Shown here: positions 1 through 11,468 of the stretch, in pieces
Layout: the number at the start of each line of letters is the position of its first letter
Position numbering within the stretch: position 1 is the stretch's first letter
Assembly: GCF_027497255.1 (NCBI RefSeq)
Contig: NZ_CP114903.1
Location: 868,001 to 932,000, forward strand
Direction: 5' to 3'
DNA from: Micromonospora sp. WMMD882
GTDB lineage: Bacteria > Actinomycetota > Actinomycetes > Mycobacteriales > Micromonosporaceae
DNA length: 64,000 nucleotides
Made by a program: the position numbers and the translations under genes
Notes under the pieces: generated by a model
What the model saw: the letters and a program-made list of their open reading frames with translations, nothing else
Databases searched by the model: none
Told to the model about the DNA's origin: nothing

Positions 1-1
1 C

Positions 2-868
2 GCCGAACCCGACCTGACCCGCTGGCAGCGCCGCGCCGAGGCGACTCTGGCCGGGCTGCTCAAGCAGGCCCGGGAGCACAGCCCCACCGACTCCGCCGGC
101 GCGCCGCAGCGGCTGCTCGCGGCGTTGCGTGGCGAGCCGCTGCCCCCACCCGGCCGGCACCGGCACATCCTCGTCGCCCGCGCCCGGGACAACGCCGACT
201 GCCCGCTGACCGTGGTCGCCGACGGCCGGAGCAGACCGCTGCCGACCTGGTCGGCGCTGGCCGTCGTGGACGACTCGCCGGCCGCGCTCGCCGACCCGGG
301 TCACCGGGCACGCTGGGCGGCCTGGCTCACCTGGGGCAACGTGTTGCAGTTCCTGACCGGCGGGGGCGGGGACGCCGGCCAGTTGGCGGTCTCCACCCTG
401 GACGCCTTCGATCCCGCCTCGCTGGCGGTCACCGAGGGCACCGGGCTGACGCCGGCCCGGCGTGGGCTGCCCCTCGACGAGGAGACCGCCGCCTGGCTCG
501 GGGTCACGCCGCAGCCGGCCCCGACCGCGCCGGACCCGGTCGACGACGGGTCGCCCTGGCAGGAGGTGCTGCGCTACCTGGACCGTGACGAGAGCGCCCT
601 GACGCAGCTCGTCGCGCAGCTCGCCCGGCAGGGCCTGCCCGCGCCGGTGGTCGGCTACGAGCTCGGTGACGAGGCGTGGCCGGCCGAGCTGGCCTGGCCG
701 CAGCAGCGGATCGCCGTCGTGCTCACCGGCCCGGCCGGTGACCCGGAGACCGAGGACCGGGACCGGGCGTACGTGGCGGCGGGCTGGCACGCCCGGACGG
801 CCCGGGACTGGTCCGCCGCCGAGCTGGCCGGGAGGCTCGCCGGCACGAGTGGGGGAGAGGGCCGATGA
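2..868 (+). CDS. C-terminal part of a large protein with nuclease-like tail (5' end outside window)
   Basis: The reading frame is open to the left edge, so this is the last ~288 residues of a longer protein. I do not recognise the first part. The final third has a pattern (Gly-Tyr-Glu-Leu ... Glu-Leu-Ala-Trp-Pro ... Ile-Ala-Val-Val-Leu ... Gly-Trp) that resembles the PD-(D/E)XK/Vsr-like tails on some actinobacterial DEAD/DEAH helicases; this is a resemblance, not a proven domain. The stop codon overlaps the start of the UvrD-type helicase gene (ATGA at 865-868), so the two are translationally coupled and probably work as a pair on DNA or RNA. A helicase core upstream of the window is expected but cannot be seen. 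Confidence 0.6.
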   Translation, partial: AEPDLTRWQRRAEATLAGLLKQAREHSPTDSAGAPQRLLAALRGEPLPPPGRHRHILVARARDNADCPLTVVADGRSRPLPTWSALAVVDDSPAALADPGHRARWAAWLTWGNVLQFLTGGGGDAGQLAVSTLDAFDPASLAVTEGTGLTPARRGLPLDEETAAWLGVTPQPAPTAPDPVDDGSPWQEVLRYLDRDESALTQLVAQLARQGLPAPVVGYELGDEAWPAELAWPQQRIAVVLTGPAGDPETEDRDRAYVAAGWHARTARDWSAAELAGRLAGTSGGEGR

Positions 869-3207
869 GCGTCGGGGCCACGCTGCGGATGCTGGACCGC
901 GCCGACCGGGAGGTCATGAAGCTCACCCGCGCCGACATCGGCGCGGTGTACGAGTTCATGCACCGGTTCCGGCGCAACCCGGACGATCCCGGGCTGCGGC
1001 TGAAACCGCTGAGCGGCGACTCCCGGCTGATGTCGGCGCGGGTCAACCGGGACCACCGGGCGCTGCTGCTGCGCATCGCCGACCGGGACTACCTGCTCGT
1101 CGACGTCAAGCACCGCAGCGAGGTGTACGACGACCTGTCGCGGTACGCGTACCGGATCAACCGGGTCACCGGCGGCATCGAGGTGGTCGACCTGACGCCG
1201 GTCGGGGACAGCATCGTCGGCCGGGTCGTGCCCCCGGACGGAGCGGCTCCGCCCGCCGAGCCCCCGGCCCCGCCCGCCGAGCCCTCATCCGCGTCCGCCG
1301 AGCCCCCGCCCGCGTCCGCCGAGCCCCCGCCCGCGCCCGCCGAGCCCTCATCCGCGTCCGCCGCGCCCGCGCCCGCCGAGTCCCCGGCCGTGGAGACGGC
1401 GCCGGCCGGCGGGATCGCGCCCTCCGGGACGCCGCTGTTCGGCGCGTACGCCGACGCCCAGCTCGTGGAGCTGGGCGTGGCCGAGCCGCTGCTGCCGCAG
1501 ATCCGGGTCCTCACCACCGAGGCCGAGCTGCTGGCCCTGCTGGACCGGGCCCCGCAGCTCACCACCGACGTGCTGTTCGCCCTCTACGACGGCGTGCCCT
1601 ACGACGAGGTGCTCCGGCAGGTCACCGAGCCGGTGCGCGCCGGGGAACCGGTCGACCCGGAGGACTTCGCGGCGGCGGTGCGCCGCCCCGCCACCCAGGT
1701 CACCTCGGACGACGAGGCGTTGCAGGCGATCATCGGCGAGGCGTTCGAGCGGTGGCAGATCTTCCTGCACCCCACCCAGCGCAAACTGGTCGGGAAGCCG
1801 TACAGGGGGCCGGCCCGGGTCGGTGGGGGCCCCGGCACCGGCAAGACCATCGTCGCCCTGCACCGGGTCGCCCACCTCGCCCGGAAGCTGCCCCCCGGCA
1901 CGGACCGGCCGATCCTGCTCACCACGTTCAACCGTAACCTCGCCGCCGACCTGCGTACCCGGCTGCTCGCCCTCGGTGGCCAGGAGCTGGTGGCGCGGGT
2001 CGACATCGTCAACATCGACCGGCTGGCCAGCCGGGTGGTGACCGAGGCGAAGGCCGGCGGCGGCCGGCGGATCGTCGACGACAACCGGGTCCCCGAGCTG
2101 TGGGGCGAGTTCCTCGCCGAGAGCGGCGAGACCGGGCAGGACGCGGATTTCCTGGCCGCCGAGTGGACGCAGGTGATCCTCGGCCAGGTGCTGAACTCCC
2201 GTACCGAGTACTTCAGGGCCCGCCGACCCAACCGGGGCCGCAGCCTGACCCGGGTCGAACGCGACCAGGTCTGGCAGCTCACCGAACGGTTCACCACCTG
2301 GCTGGACGCCCGGGGCGTCTGGACGTGGCGGCAGGTCGCCCAACGCGCCGCCCGGCTGGAGATGGACCGGACGGCCGCGGCGGCCGGCGAGTCGTCCTCC
2401 GGCGGCTCCCACCGGCCCCGCTACCGGCACGTCGTCGTCGACGAGGCGCAGGACCTCAGCGCCGCGCACTGGAAGATGCTCCGCGCCATGGTCGCCCCCG
2501 GCCCGGACGACATGTTCCTCACCGGCGACACCCACCAGCGCATCTACGACAACCATGTCACCCTGGGCAGCCTCGGGATCAACATCCGGGGTCGGTCGTC
2601 CCGGCTCACCCTGAGCTACCGCACCACCCGGCAGATCCTCGCCGACGCCCTGGAGATCATGACCGGCGAGGTGTACGACGACCTGGACGGCGGCGAGGAG
2701 GACCTGGCCGGGTACCGCTCCCTGCTGCGCGGCGCCCGGCCGGTGTTCCGGGGCGCGGCGACCTGGGCCCAGGAGCGGGACCTGATCGCCGCGCAGCTAC
2801 GGGCCTGGGGCGACCCGGTCGACGGCTCGGTGGCGGTCTGCGTGCCGACCAGGGAGTACGCGGCCGACGTGGTGGCCCGGCTGGCGGCCGACGGGCTGCC
2901 GGCGGTGGAGATCGGCCCGGACGGGCCACGGCGGCCCGACGGCGTCCACGTCGGCACCATGCACCGGTTCAAGGGTCTGGAGTACCAGCGCATGATCATC
3001 GCCGCGGTCAGCGACGGGCTGGTGCCCCGGCAGGCCGTCGACCGGCACCGGGACACCGACCCCAGACGCTACCGGCGCGAACGCCAGCGGGACCGGTCGC
3101 TGCTCTTCGTGGCCGCCACCCGGCCCCGCGACGAGCTGGCCGTGTTCTGGCACGGCACGCCCAGCCCGTTCCTGACCAGCCGCCTCGTCCGACGCCCGAC
3201 GCCGTGA
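865..3207 (+). CDS. UvrD/Rep-type superfamily 1 helicase with RelE-like N-terminus
   Basis: A 780-residue protein. Residues ~10-95 match the RelE/ParE fold pattern: a helical start, an Arg-rich strand with 'VNRDHRALLLRIADRDYLL', then a 'VKHRSEVYDDL' ending. Residues ~128-175 are a low-complexity Ala/Pro/Glu/Ser linker. The SF1 helicase core follows: Walker A GGGPGTGKT at ~320, Walker B VVVDEAQDL at ~521, the late motif HVGTMHRFKGLEY at ~694 and a closing 'FVAATRPRDEL' motif. It should unwind or translocate on nucleic acid using ATP. The start overlaps the preceding stop (ATGA). A toxin-fold head on a helicase next to a nuclease-like partner suggests a defence or DNA-repair role; this is inference. 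The RelE-like part may be structural rather than a ribonuclease. Confidence 0.85.
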   Translation: MSVGATLRMLDRADREVMKLTRADIGAVYEFMHRFRRNPDDPGLRLKPLSGDSRLMSARVNRDHRALLLRIADRDYLLVDVKHRSEVYDDLSRYAYRINRVTGGIEVVDLTPVGDSIVGRVVPPDGAAPPAEPPAPPAEPSSASAEPPPASAEPPPAPAEPSSASAAPAPAESPAVETAPAGGIAPSGTPLFGAYADAQLVELGVAEPLLPQIRVLTTEAELLALLDRAPQLTTDVLFALYDGVPYDEVLRQVTEPVRAGEPVDPEDFAAAVRRPATQVTSDDEALQAIIGEAFERWQIFLHPTQRKLVGKPYRGPARVGGGPGTGKTIVALHRVAHLARKLPPGTDRPILLTTFNRNLAADLRTRLLALGGQELVARVDIVNIDRLASRVVTEAKAGGGRRIVDDNRVPELWGEFLAESGETGQDADFLAAEWTQVILGQVLNSRTEYFRARRPNRGRSLTRVERDQVWQLTERFTTWLDARGVWTWRQVAQRAARLEMDRTAAAAGESSSGGSHRPRYRHVVVDEAQDLSAAHWKMLRAMVAPGPDDMFLTGDTHQRIYDNHVTLGSLGINIRGRSSRLTLSYRTTRQILADALEIMTGEVYDDLDGGEEDLAGYRSLLRGARPVFRGAATWAQERDLIAAQLRAWGDPVDGSVAVCVPTREYAADVVARLAADGLPAVEIGPDGPRRPDGVHVGTMHRFKGLEYQRMIIAAVSDGLVPRQAVDRHRDTDPRRYRRERQRDRSLLFVAATRPRDELAVFWHGTPSPFLTSRLVRRPTP
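1245..1380 (+). repeat. In-frame tandem repeats encoding an Ala/Pro/Glu linker
   Basis: Degenerate repeats of about 15-18 bp built on gcgtccgccgagccc, with alternating 'tcatccgcg' and 'ccgcccgcg' versions, lie inside the helicase gene. They encode the flexible linker between the RelE-like head and the helicase core. Confidence 0.6.
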
Positions 3208-3253
3208 CCTCGACGCCGTGACTCCGACCCCCGTGACCCTGACCCCCGGTGAC

Positions 3254-3273
3254 CCCGCCGCCCGTCCGGCGGG
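3254..3273 (+). terminator. Possible hairpin between convergent genes
   Basis: A 7-bp stem (CCCGCCG/CGGCGGG) with a 6-nt loop lies between the ends of the helicase gene and the convergent AraC-type gene. There is no T-run, so its terminator role is only suggested by position. Confidence 0.3.
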
Positions 3274-3315
3274 TCCCCGGGCCCGCCTCGCGGCGGCCCG
3301 CCCGTGTCCGGTCGG

Positions 3316-4185
3316 TCAGGCCGGCTCGACCGGCAGCCACAGCTCGCAGGTGGCGGTGCTGAAGTCGTCCGCGCGGGCGAGGACCGCGACGATCGACGGG
3401 CCCGGCCGCAGCCGCCACGGGTTGGCCGGGAACCACTCGGTGGCGGTCGCCGCCCAGGCCGTCTGCAACGCCTGCGGGTGGGGCCCGCTGGTGTGGAAGA
3501 CCGCCCACCTGCCGGCCGGCACCTCGATGGCGTCGAGGTCGTCGGGGACCGGGGCGCTCCCGGTGACGGCCACCCCGTGCAGGTACGTCAGCTCGCTGCC
3601 CTCGGGGCTGTCCGGGTCGACGTCGTCGGTGACCTGGAGCAGCCCCGCCGGCTCGGTGTCGCCGAGGCCCTTGAGCCGGACGTGCTCGGCCGGCGGCAGG
3701 GCGGCGATGTGCCGCTGGATGTGCGGGTTGACGCCGTGGTGGATGAGCGGCACGCGGGCCGCGTGCCCGACGAGCCGGAACGCGGGGCGGTCGACGATGC
3801 GGGTGTCCATGGGGACGCCTCCTTCGACGGTCAGGCGGAACCTGAGCTGTGGTTGGGACCGGAGGGGGCCCCCGTCGCGGCGGGCGTCACCGGGTCCGAC
3901 GCCGTGGACGGCCCGGAACGCGCGCCCGAACGCCTCGGTCGAGCCGTACCCGTGTCGGACGGCGATGCTGAGCAGGTCCGACTCGCCGCGGACGACGTCG
4001 GCGGCGGCGACGGTCATCCGACGGCGGCGCACGTACTCCGACAGCGGCATGCCGGCCAGCGACGAGAACATCCGACGCAGGTGGTACTCGGTCGTGCCGA
4101 GCGTCCTGGCCACGACGTGGACGTCGACGTCCTCGGTGAGATGCTCCTCGACGTGGTCGACGAGCCGGTTGAGCGCCGAGATCAC
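3316..4185 (-). CDS. AraC-family regulator with GyrI-like effector domain
   Basis: About 289 residues. The N-terminal ~100 residues hold two AraC-type helix-turn-helix motifs (a 'VVARTLGTTEYHLRRMF' helix pair, then 'IAVRHGYGSTEAFGRAF'). The rest, from about 'MDTRIVDRPAFRLVGHAARV', is a GyrI/AraC-type effector-binding domain with the usual 'IPAGRWAVF'-like strand. Such proteins bind small, often hydrophobic or cationic ligands and control efflux or stress genes. The open frame extends further upstream, but the GTG at 4185 has a strong ribosome site (GGAAGGAGG, 4191-4200) and starts right before the first HTH. The gene is divergent from furA; whether it controls furA-katG is unknown. Confidence 0.85.
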   Translation of the reverse strand: MISALNRLVDHVEEHLTEDVDVHVVARTLGTTEYHLRRMFSSLAGMPLSEYVRRRRMTVAAADVVRGESDLLSIAVRHGYGSTEAFGRAFRAVHGVGPGDARRDGGPLRSQPQLRFRLTVEGGVPMDTRIVDRPAFRLVGHAARVPLIHHGVNPHIQRHIAALPPAEHVRLKGLGDTEPAGLLQVTDDVDPDSPEGSELTYLHGVAVTGSAPVPDDLDAIEVPAGRWAVFHTSGPHPQALQTAWAATATEWFPANPWRLRPGPSIVAVLARADDFSTATCELWLPVEPA

Positions 4186-4190
4186 AGGGG

Positions 4191-4200
4191 GCCTCCTTCC
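4191..4200 (-). promoter_or_regulatory. Ribosome binding site that sets the start of the AraC-type gene
   Basis: On the minus strand this reads GGAAGGAGGC, 5 nt before the GTG at 4185. It is much better than anything near upstream in-frame starts. Confidence 0.6.
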
Positions 4201-4304
4201 GCCTACCACTCTGGTCGGGGCCGCCCCGGTCGCGCCCGATCGCCGTGGCCCGATCCGATCATCCGCCAGTTGTCCGTTTCGCCGGCGACACGTCGTGGCA
4301 AAAC

Positions 4305-7069
<2,765 letters not shown>

Positions 7070-7084
7070 TCCGCGGCACGACAC

Positions 7085-7133
7085 CGCGCCCCGGTCGATC
7101 GCTCGTGGATCGACCGGGGCGCGGCGCTCTTTC
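7085..7133 (+). terminator. Rho-independent-like terminator after katG
   Basis: A perfect 16-bp stem (7085-7100 with 7108-7123) around a 7-nt loop, followed by a short gcgctcttt tract. It ends the furA-katG transcript and may also serve the convergent SGNH gene. Confidence 0.85.
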
Positions 7134-7164
7134 CGGCGCGGAGGGTGGTGGTGGGGTCGGACGG

Positions 7165-8046
7165 TCAGCCGTTCAGCCTGGCCAGCACGGCGGTGGCCAT
7201 GCCCTGCTCGCCGGCGGCGTTCGGGTGGAACGGGGCGGCGGCGTTCAGCGGGATCAGCCCCTCCACCCACCGGGTGCCTGCGCTCTTGCAGGAGTCCCGA
7301 CCGATCGACGGCGTGTAGACGTCGACGTAGGTGGCGTTGTTGGCGGCGGCGTTGGCGGCGAGCATGGCGTTCAGCGACTTCTGCACCGTGCGCAGGTACG
7401 GCACGTCCCGGTAGGCGATCGGCACCACCGGCCAGCACCCGTTGCCGGAGTCGGGCAGGATCGCCGGGTACCCGAGCACCACGATCCGCGCGTTCGGGGC
7501 GGCCGCGCGGACGGCCCGCAGCACGGCGGTGATCTTCGGCGCGGTGGCGTCGATCCGGGCCTGGAGCTGGTCGACTCCGCCCGCGGTGTACCTGTCCTTG
7601 CACGGGGAGCCGAGCGGGCTGCTCAGACTACCCTCGGCGCAGGTGGTGATGATGCTGGAGAAGCCGATGTCGTTGCCGCCGATCTGCACGGTGACCAGGG
7701 CGGTGCCGGAGGTGACCGCGCTGAGCTGCGCCGGCACCGGGATGCCCAGCGGGCCGTCGCCGCCGGCGAGGATGTCGTCGGTGGTGGCCCCGGAGCAGCT
7801 CACGTCGGCGAACGACGAGGAGCGGGCGGACGCGGCGACCAGGGACGGGTAGTTGCGGTTGGACCGCAGGCAGTTGAGGTCCACCTGGGTGGGGATCAGC
7901 GGGCCGGAGGTGTACGAGTCGCCGAGCGCGACGTAGCGCCCGGTGGGCACGGCGGCGCTGGCGGGTGGGGCGGAGGAGAGCAGCACGCCGGCGGTGGCGA
8001 CGGCGAGCGCGGCTGCCCGGAGCAGCCGCAGGCGGGGACGGGACAT
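7165..8046 (-). CDS. Secreted SGNH/GDSL-family hydrolase (esterase/lipase)
   Basis: 293 residues with a signal peptide (Arg-rich start, hydrophobic core, cleavage near APPASAA). The SGNH blocks are clear: Ser44 in ALGDSYTSG, the Gly and Asn blocks (IGGNDIGF around 122-129), and His274 in PFHPNAAG. The mature protein has six Cys, consistent with three disulfides, as in extracellular actinobacterial lipases and phospholipases of this fold. The substrate (ester, lipid or acetylated sugar) cannot be told from sequence. A promoter lies just upstream (8081-8109), so it can be transcribed separately from the GH67-like gene before it. Confidence 0.9.
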   Translation of the reverse strand: MSRPRLRLLRAAALAVATAGVLLSSAPPASAAVPTGRYVALGDSYTSGPLIPTQVDLNCLRSNRNYPSLVAASARSSSFADVSCSGATTDDILAGGDGPLGIPVPAQLSAVTSGTALVTVQIGGNDIGFSSIITTCAEGSLSSPLGSPCKDRYTAGGVDQLQARIDATAPKITAVLRAVRAAAPNARIVVLGYPAILPDSGNGCWPVVPIAYRDVPYLRTVQKSLNAMLAANAAANNATYVDVYTPSIGRDSCKSAGTRWVEGLIPLNAAAPFHPNAAGEQGMATAVLARLNG

Positions 8047-8066
8047 GGCGCCTCCCAGACGGGGGG

Positions 8067-8082
8067 ATCAGGGGTGCCTGAT
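8067..8082. promoter_or_regulatory. Inverted repeat at the SGNH gene promoter
   Basis: ATCAGG-GGTG-CCTGAT is a perfect 6-bp inverted repeat overlapping the -10/transcription-start zone of the SGNH gene. This is a good position for a repressor operator; the regulator is unknown. Confidence 0.35.
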
Positions 8083-8109
8083 TCTTTCCGCGTCCACCTC
8101 GCACGTCAA
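8081..8109 (-). promoter_or_regulatory. Sigma70-like promoter of the SGNH hydrolase gene
   Basis: On the minus strand: TTGACG (8109-8104), a 17-bp spacer, then AAGAAT (8086-8081). Both boxes are close to consensus, and the AT-rich stretch 8105-8135 lies next to them. Confidence 0.6.
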
Positions 8110-8112
8110 TAT

Positions 8113-11100
8113 TTATGCACATCTTTCTGAATCTTCGGGGAGCTGCGGCGCGACCGGTCGGCGCGTCCAGCCCAGCAGCAGGCCACCGGCGACCAGGGCG
8201 ACGCCGACGCCGGCCGCGTAGCCGGGCAGCGCGGTCGGGACGCCCAGGTGGACGGTGAGACCGAGGATGCGTGACAGCCCCCACGGCAGCAGCGTCATCT
8301 GGTCGTTCCACACCGTCAGGGCGCGTTCCAGGCCGACCGCCGTCACCAGCGCGGACAGCACGCCGAGCGGGACGCCGGCCGCGGTCAGGGTCCGCCCGAC
8401 CGCCCGCCGGCGCGGCAGGCCGTACCGGTCCCGCAGGACCAGGGCGGCGGCCACGAACAGCCAGCAGAACGCCGCGAACGCCACGGTGACGTACACCGCC
8501 CGGGTGGTCGGCCGGGTCCAGAAGGCGAACCAGTACCCGCCCGGCCCCCGGCCGGCCAGCGCCGCCAGCAGCAGCACGCTGCGCAGCAGCGCCACGCCGC
8601 CCAGCACGGCCCACAGGTGGAACGGGTCCCGCCGACCGACGGCGAGCCGGGCGACCAGGGCGAACAGCGCCCACCCGCCGAGCGTGACCAGCAGGTGCGC
8701 CGGGGCGGCGCACCAGGTGAGCACGAGCCGGCTGGCCACCAGCGCCCCGACCGGGACCAGCCACACCAGGGTCCGATCCACCCGGGAACGGGGCGTGGGC
8801 AGCGCGGCGACCCGCCACGGCCGGACCGCGCCGAGCAGCAGCGCCCGCGCGGCGGCCACGCCCGGCGTCGAGGGGGTCAGCCGACGCCCGGCCAGGCCGA
8901 GCAGGACCACCAGCCCGAGCGCCCCGAGCAGAGCCCGGGCCGCCCGGGCCATCGCCGGGTCCCGGTCCGCGCGCTCGGCCCCCAGGTCGGCGGCGGTGAA
9001 CCGGTACGCGGGCAGGTCCAGGTCACCGCCGTAGCGCTGCCGGTGGCTGTCGCGCGCCTGCCGGTACGCGGTGGCGGCCCGCCGCCAGTCGCGGTACGCG
9101 CCCGGGTCGCCGGTGTCCAGCCACTGCGCGTGCCGCAGCGTCATCGTCCGGTACGCGCCCAGCGTCTCGAACAGGTTCACCTGGTAGTCGAGCGTCCGGG
9201 TGAGTCGTTCGCGCAGCGCGGCGTCCCGCCAGGTGGCCGGGTCGGTCGCGGCGACCAGGTCACGCATCCGGCGGGCCAGCGTGACGGCCTGCCGGCCCTC
9301 GGCGACCGCCTCGTCCACCCGGCCGCCGGTCACCGCGTAGATGCTGTGCAGGGCGGCGGAGTCGCCGGTCGGGATGTCCCACTCGAAGATCCACATCATC
9401 GGCGGTGGCTCCAGCCCGAGCGCCCGCACCGACCGGTCGGCGTACGGCCCGATGTAGAGGCCCGTGGTGACCGCCCGCCGGGACAGCGCCATGGCCTGCC
9501 CGATCGCGGCCACCGTGGCCGGGTCGGCGGAGAACGTCCGGTACGCCCAGTCCGCCGTGAGCTGTGCCGGGTCGGCGTCCGGGTCCCAGGCCAGCCGGCC
9601 GGTGGCGTACGTGTTCAGCTCGTAGAGCTGCCAGAACCCGGCGCGCAGGTGCAGCGACATGGGGCCGGCGCGCAGCGGGCCGCCGTCCTGGGTCCAGTTC
9701 CACACGCCCTCCACCCTCGGGTTGGCGGCGAGGAACTCCCGCAGCGCCCGACGGTGCAGCGGGCCGAGGTCGTTGGGCAGCGCGCCGAACCCCTCGAACT
9801 CGCGGCGGGCCTGGAACTCCACGATGCGCCGGTGCGCGCCGGTCCGCAGGGTGCCGTTCAACGGCAGATGGCTGTAGAAGTCGCCGAGGGCGTACTTGGT
9901 GGACACGATCAGGTGCGGGTCGTCGAACCCGCCGAGCACCCGCTCGTACGACTCCGGGTTGGTGTGCAGGTCACCGACCGGGCCGACGCCCACCGTCCAG
10001 GTACGGAAGACGATCTCCCGCCCGGCCCGGCCGGCGGTGTCCAGCAACGCCCGCAGCATCGCGCGGACCGCCGCCGCGGTGGTGACCACGAGCTTCGACG
10101 AGTAGTCCCAGCCGTCGGCGGCGTACGCCGTGCCGCCCTCGCCGACCCGGACCATCAGCCCGTCGACGAACGGCAGGCTCTCGAACAGCTCGGCCAGCCC
10201 GGCCTGGTACACCGCCCACAGCCGGGGGTCGGTCACGTCGAGGCCGCCGAAGGTCCGCGTCAGGTACGCCTGAAGCGGCGGCGACACGGCGAGCATGTCG
10301 GTGAGCAGGAAGAGCTTGACGCCCATCTGCTCGGCGTACCGGAAGACCGGGCCGAACGCGGCGACCATCGCCCGCGCCCGGTCGACGTGCGGGTCGCCGA
10401 CCGGGTGGACCGCGTGCCCGTCGCCCACCTTCGCGAAGGTGACGTACTCCAGGAAGCCGGGCACCACGATCCCGTTGTAGCCCTGCGCCACCGAGTGGTC
10501 GACGAGCTGCCGGAACTGCGTGTCGACGCGGGCCACCGCGGCGGCGTCCACCCACGGGGCCCGGGGCAGCAGCGCCGCGGAGACCACGTCGGTGTTCAGG
10601 CTGTAGTCGTCGCCCGCCGCGAAGGCGGCCGGGTCGATCTCGCGGCCCACCGCGCCCGCGTCGGTGAGCCGCAGGCCGAGCCGGGGCGTGACCACCCGGC
10701 CCGCCTCGGCGGCGGGCAGCGGGTCGACGCCGGAGCGGATCCGGTCGGCGAGCCGGTACAGCCCGGCCGTCACGCCGGCGACGTCGCTGCCCTCGACGGT
10801 CAGGCCGGTCCCGCGCACGCTGATCCGGTACGCCTCCGGCGCGCCGGACAACCCGGCGCGCACCTGCGCCCGCAGACTGGTCACCGCCGACCGTCCGAGG
10901 GTCGGGCCGCCGTCCGCCGGCCGACCGGAGCTCGGGTCGTCGTCGGTCGGCCGACCGGAGCTCGGGTCCCCGTCGGTCGGCCGGGATGCCGGGTCGGTGG
11001 TGGTGACGACCGGGCGGGGCAGACCCCGGAGGGCGAGCGCGTCGGCGACGGCGGCGGCGGCCCTGCGGGTACGTGGTCCGGCGGGCACGACCAGCGACGC

Positions 11101-11289
11101 CAACGGTGGGGCGGGCGCGACCGCCCGCAGCGGCGCGGCCGTGGCGTCCTCGTACGGCACGTCGGCGGGGGTGTGGCGCAACCGGAGCGCGTCGCCGACC
11201 GCCCCGGCCACCACCGCCCCGAGCAGCAGCAGGACGAGGGCCGCGCCGAACAGCGGGTAGCGCCGCCCGAGCCGGGAAACGTGAGACAC
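8113..11289 (-). CDS. Membrane-anchored GH67-like glycoside hydrolase with multi-span C-terminus
   Basis: 1,058 residues. One N-terminal membrane segment (~13-33) is followed by a variable linker, a GH20b/GH67N-type domain ('GLTVEGSDVAGVTAGLYRLADRI'), then a large catalytic-like domain with acidic motifs RVGEGG (~383) and VEFQARREFEG (~491) that recall GH67 alpha-glucuronidases. The C-terminus (~780-1045) holds about seven hydrophobic segments, which is unusual for a glycoside hydrolase. It probably acts outside the membrane on glucuronate-decorated polysaccharide or oligosaccharide; the substrate is inferred. The GTG start has no well-spaced ribosome site, but a TAGCAT box 6 nt upstream fits leaderless transcription. 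A start further downstream is possible. Confidence 0.75.
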   Translation of the reverse strand: MSHVSRLGRRYPLFGAALVLLLLGAVVAGAVGDALRLRHTPADVPYEDATAAPLRAVAPAPPLASLVVPAGPRTRRAAAAVADALALRGLPRPVVTTTDPASRPTDGDPSSGRPTDDDPSSGRPADGGPTLGRSAVTSLRAQVRAGLSGAPEAYRISVRGTGLTVEGSDVAGVTAGLYRLADRIRSGVDPLPAAEAGRVVTPRLGLRLTDAGAVGREIDPAAFAAGDDYSLNTDVVSAALLPRAPWVDAAAVARVDTQFRQLVDHSVAQGYNGIVVPGFLEYVTFAKVGDGHAVHPVGDPHVDRARAMVAAFGPVFRYAEQMGVKLFLLTDMLAVSPPLQAYLTRTFGGLDVTDPRLWAVYQAGLAELFESLPFVDGLMVRVGEGGTAYAADGWDYSSKLVVTTAAAVRAMLRALLDTAGRAGREIVFRTWTVGVGPVGDLHTNPESYERVLGGFDDPHLIVSTKYALGDFYSHLPLNGTLRTGAHRRIVEFQARREFEGFGALPNDLGPLHRRALREFLAANPRVEGVWNWTQDGGPLRAGPMSLHLRAGFWQLYELNTYATGRLAWDPDADPAQLTADWAYRTFSADPATVAAIGQAMALSRRAVTTGLYIGPYADRSVRALGLEPPPMMWIFEWDIPTGDSAALHSIYAVTGGRVDEAVAEGRQAVTLARRMRDLVAATDPATWRDAALRERLTRTLDYQVNLFETLGAYRTMTLRHAQWLDTGDPGAYRDWRRAATAYRQARDSHRQRYGGDLDLPAYRFTAADLGAERADRDPAMARAARALLGALGLVVLLGLAGRRLTPSTPGVAAARALLLGAVRPWRVAALPTPRSRVDRTLVWLVPVGALVASRLVLTWCAAPAHLLVTLGGWALFALVARLAVGRRDPFHLWAVLGGVALLRSVLLLAALAGRGPGGYWFAFWTRPTTRAVYVTVAFAAFCWLFVAAALVLRDRYGLPRRRAVGRTLTAAGVPLGVLSALVTAVGLERALTVWNDQMTLLPWGLSRILGLTVHLGVPTALPGYAAGVGVALVAGGLLLGWTRRPVAPQLPEDSERCA
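10910..10985 (-). repeat. Short tandem repeats in the linker of the GH67-like gene
   Basis: Two near-identical ~30-bp units (cggtcggccgaccggagctcgggt...) and a partial third encode Asp-Pro-Ser-Ser-Gly-Arg-Pro-Thr-type repeats in the N-terminal linker. Confidence 0.6.
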
Positions 11290-11295
11290 CCTCGC

Positions 11296-11301
11296 ATGCT
11301 A
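11296..11301 (-). promoter_or_regulatory. Candidate -10 box for a leaderless GH67-like transcript
   Basis: TAGCAT on the minus strand ends 6 nt before the GTG at 11289, which would place transcription start at the start codon. No convincing -35 box is seen. Confidence 0.3.
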
Positions 11302-11468
11302 GTGGCGGCGCGGTCGTCCGGCCGCCGCCCGATGAGGCCGATCCGCCGCCCGCTGTGGTCGTTCCGGCGGCTCCGGGTCGACTGTGGGCGCGTCACCTGT
11401 GCAAACGCTCCGGCCGGTCAGGACCGGCCGTGTTACACGGTCATTTCGGGCGAGTCTCCGGGAAGGTC

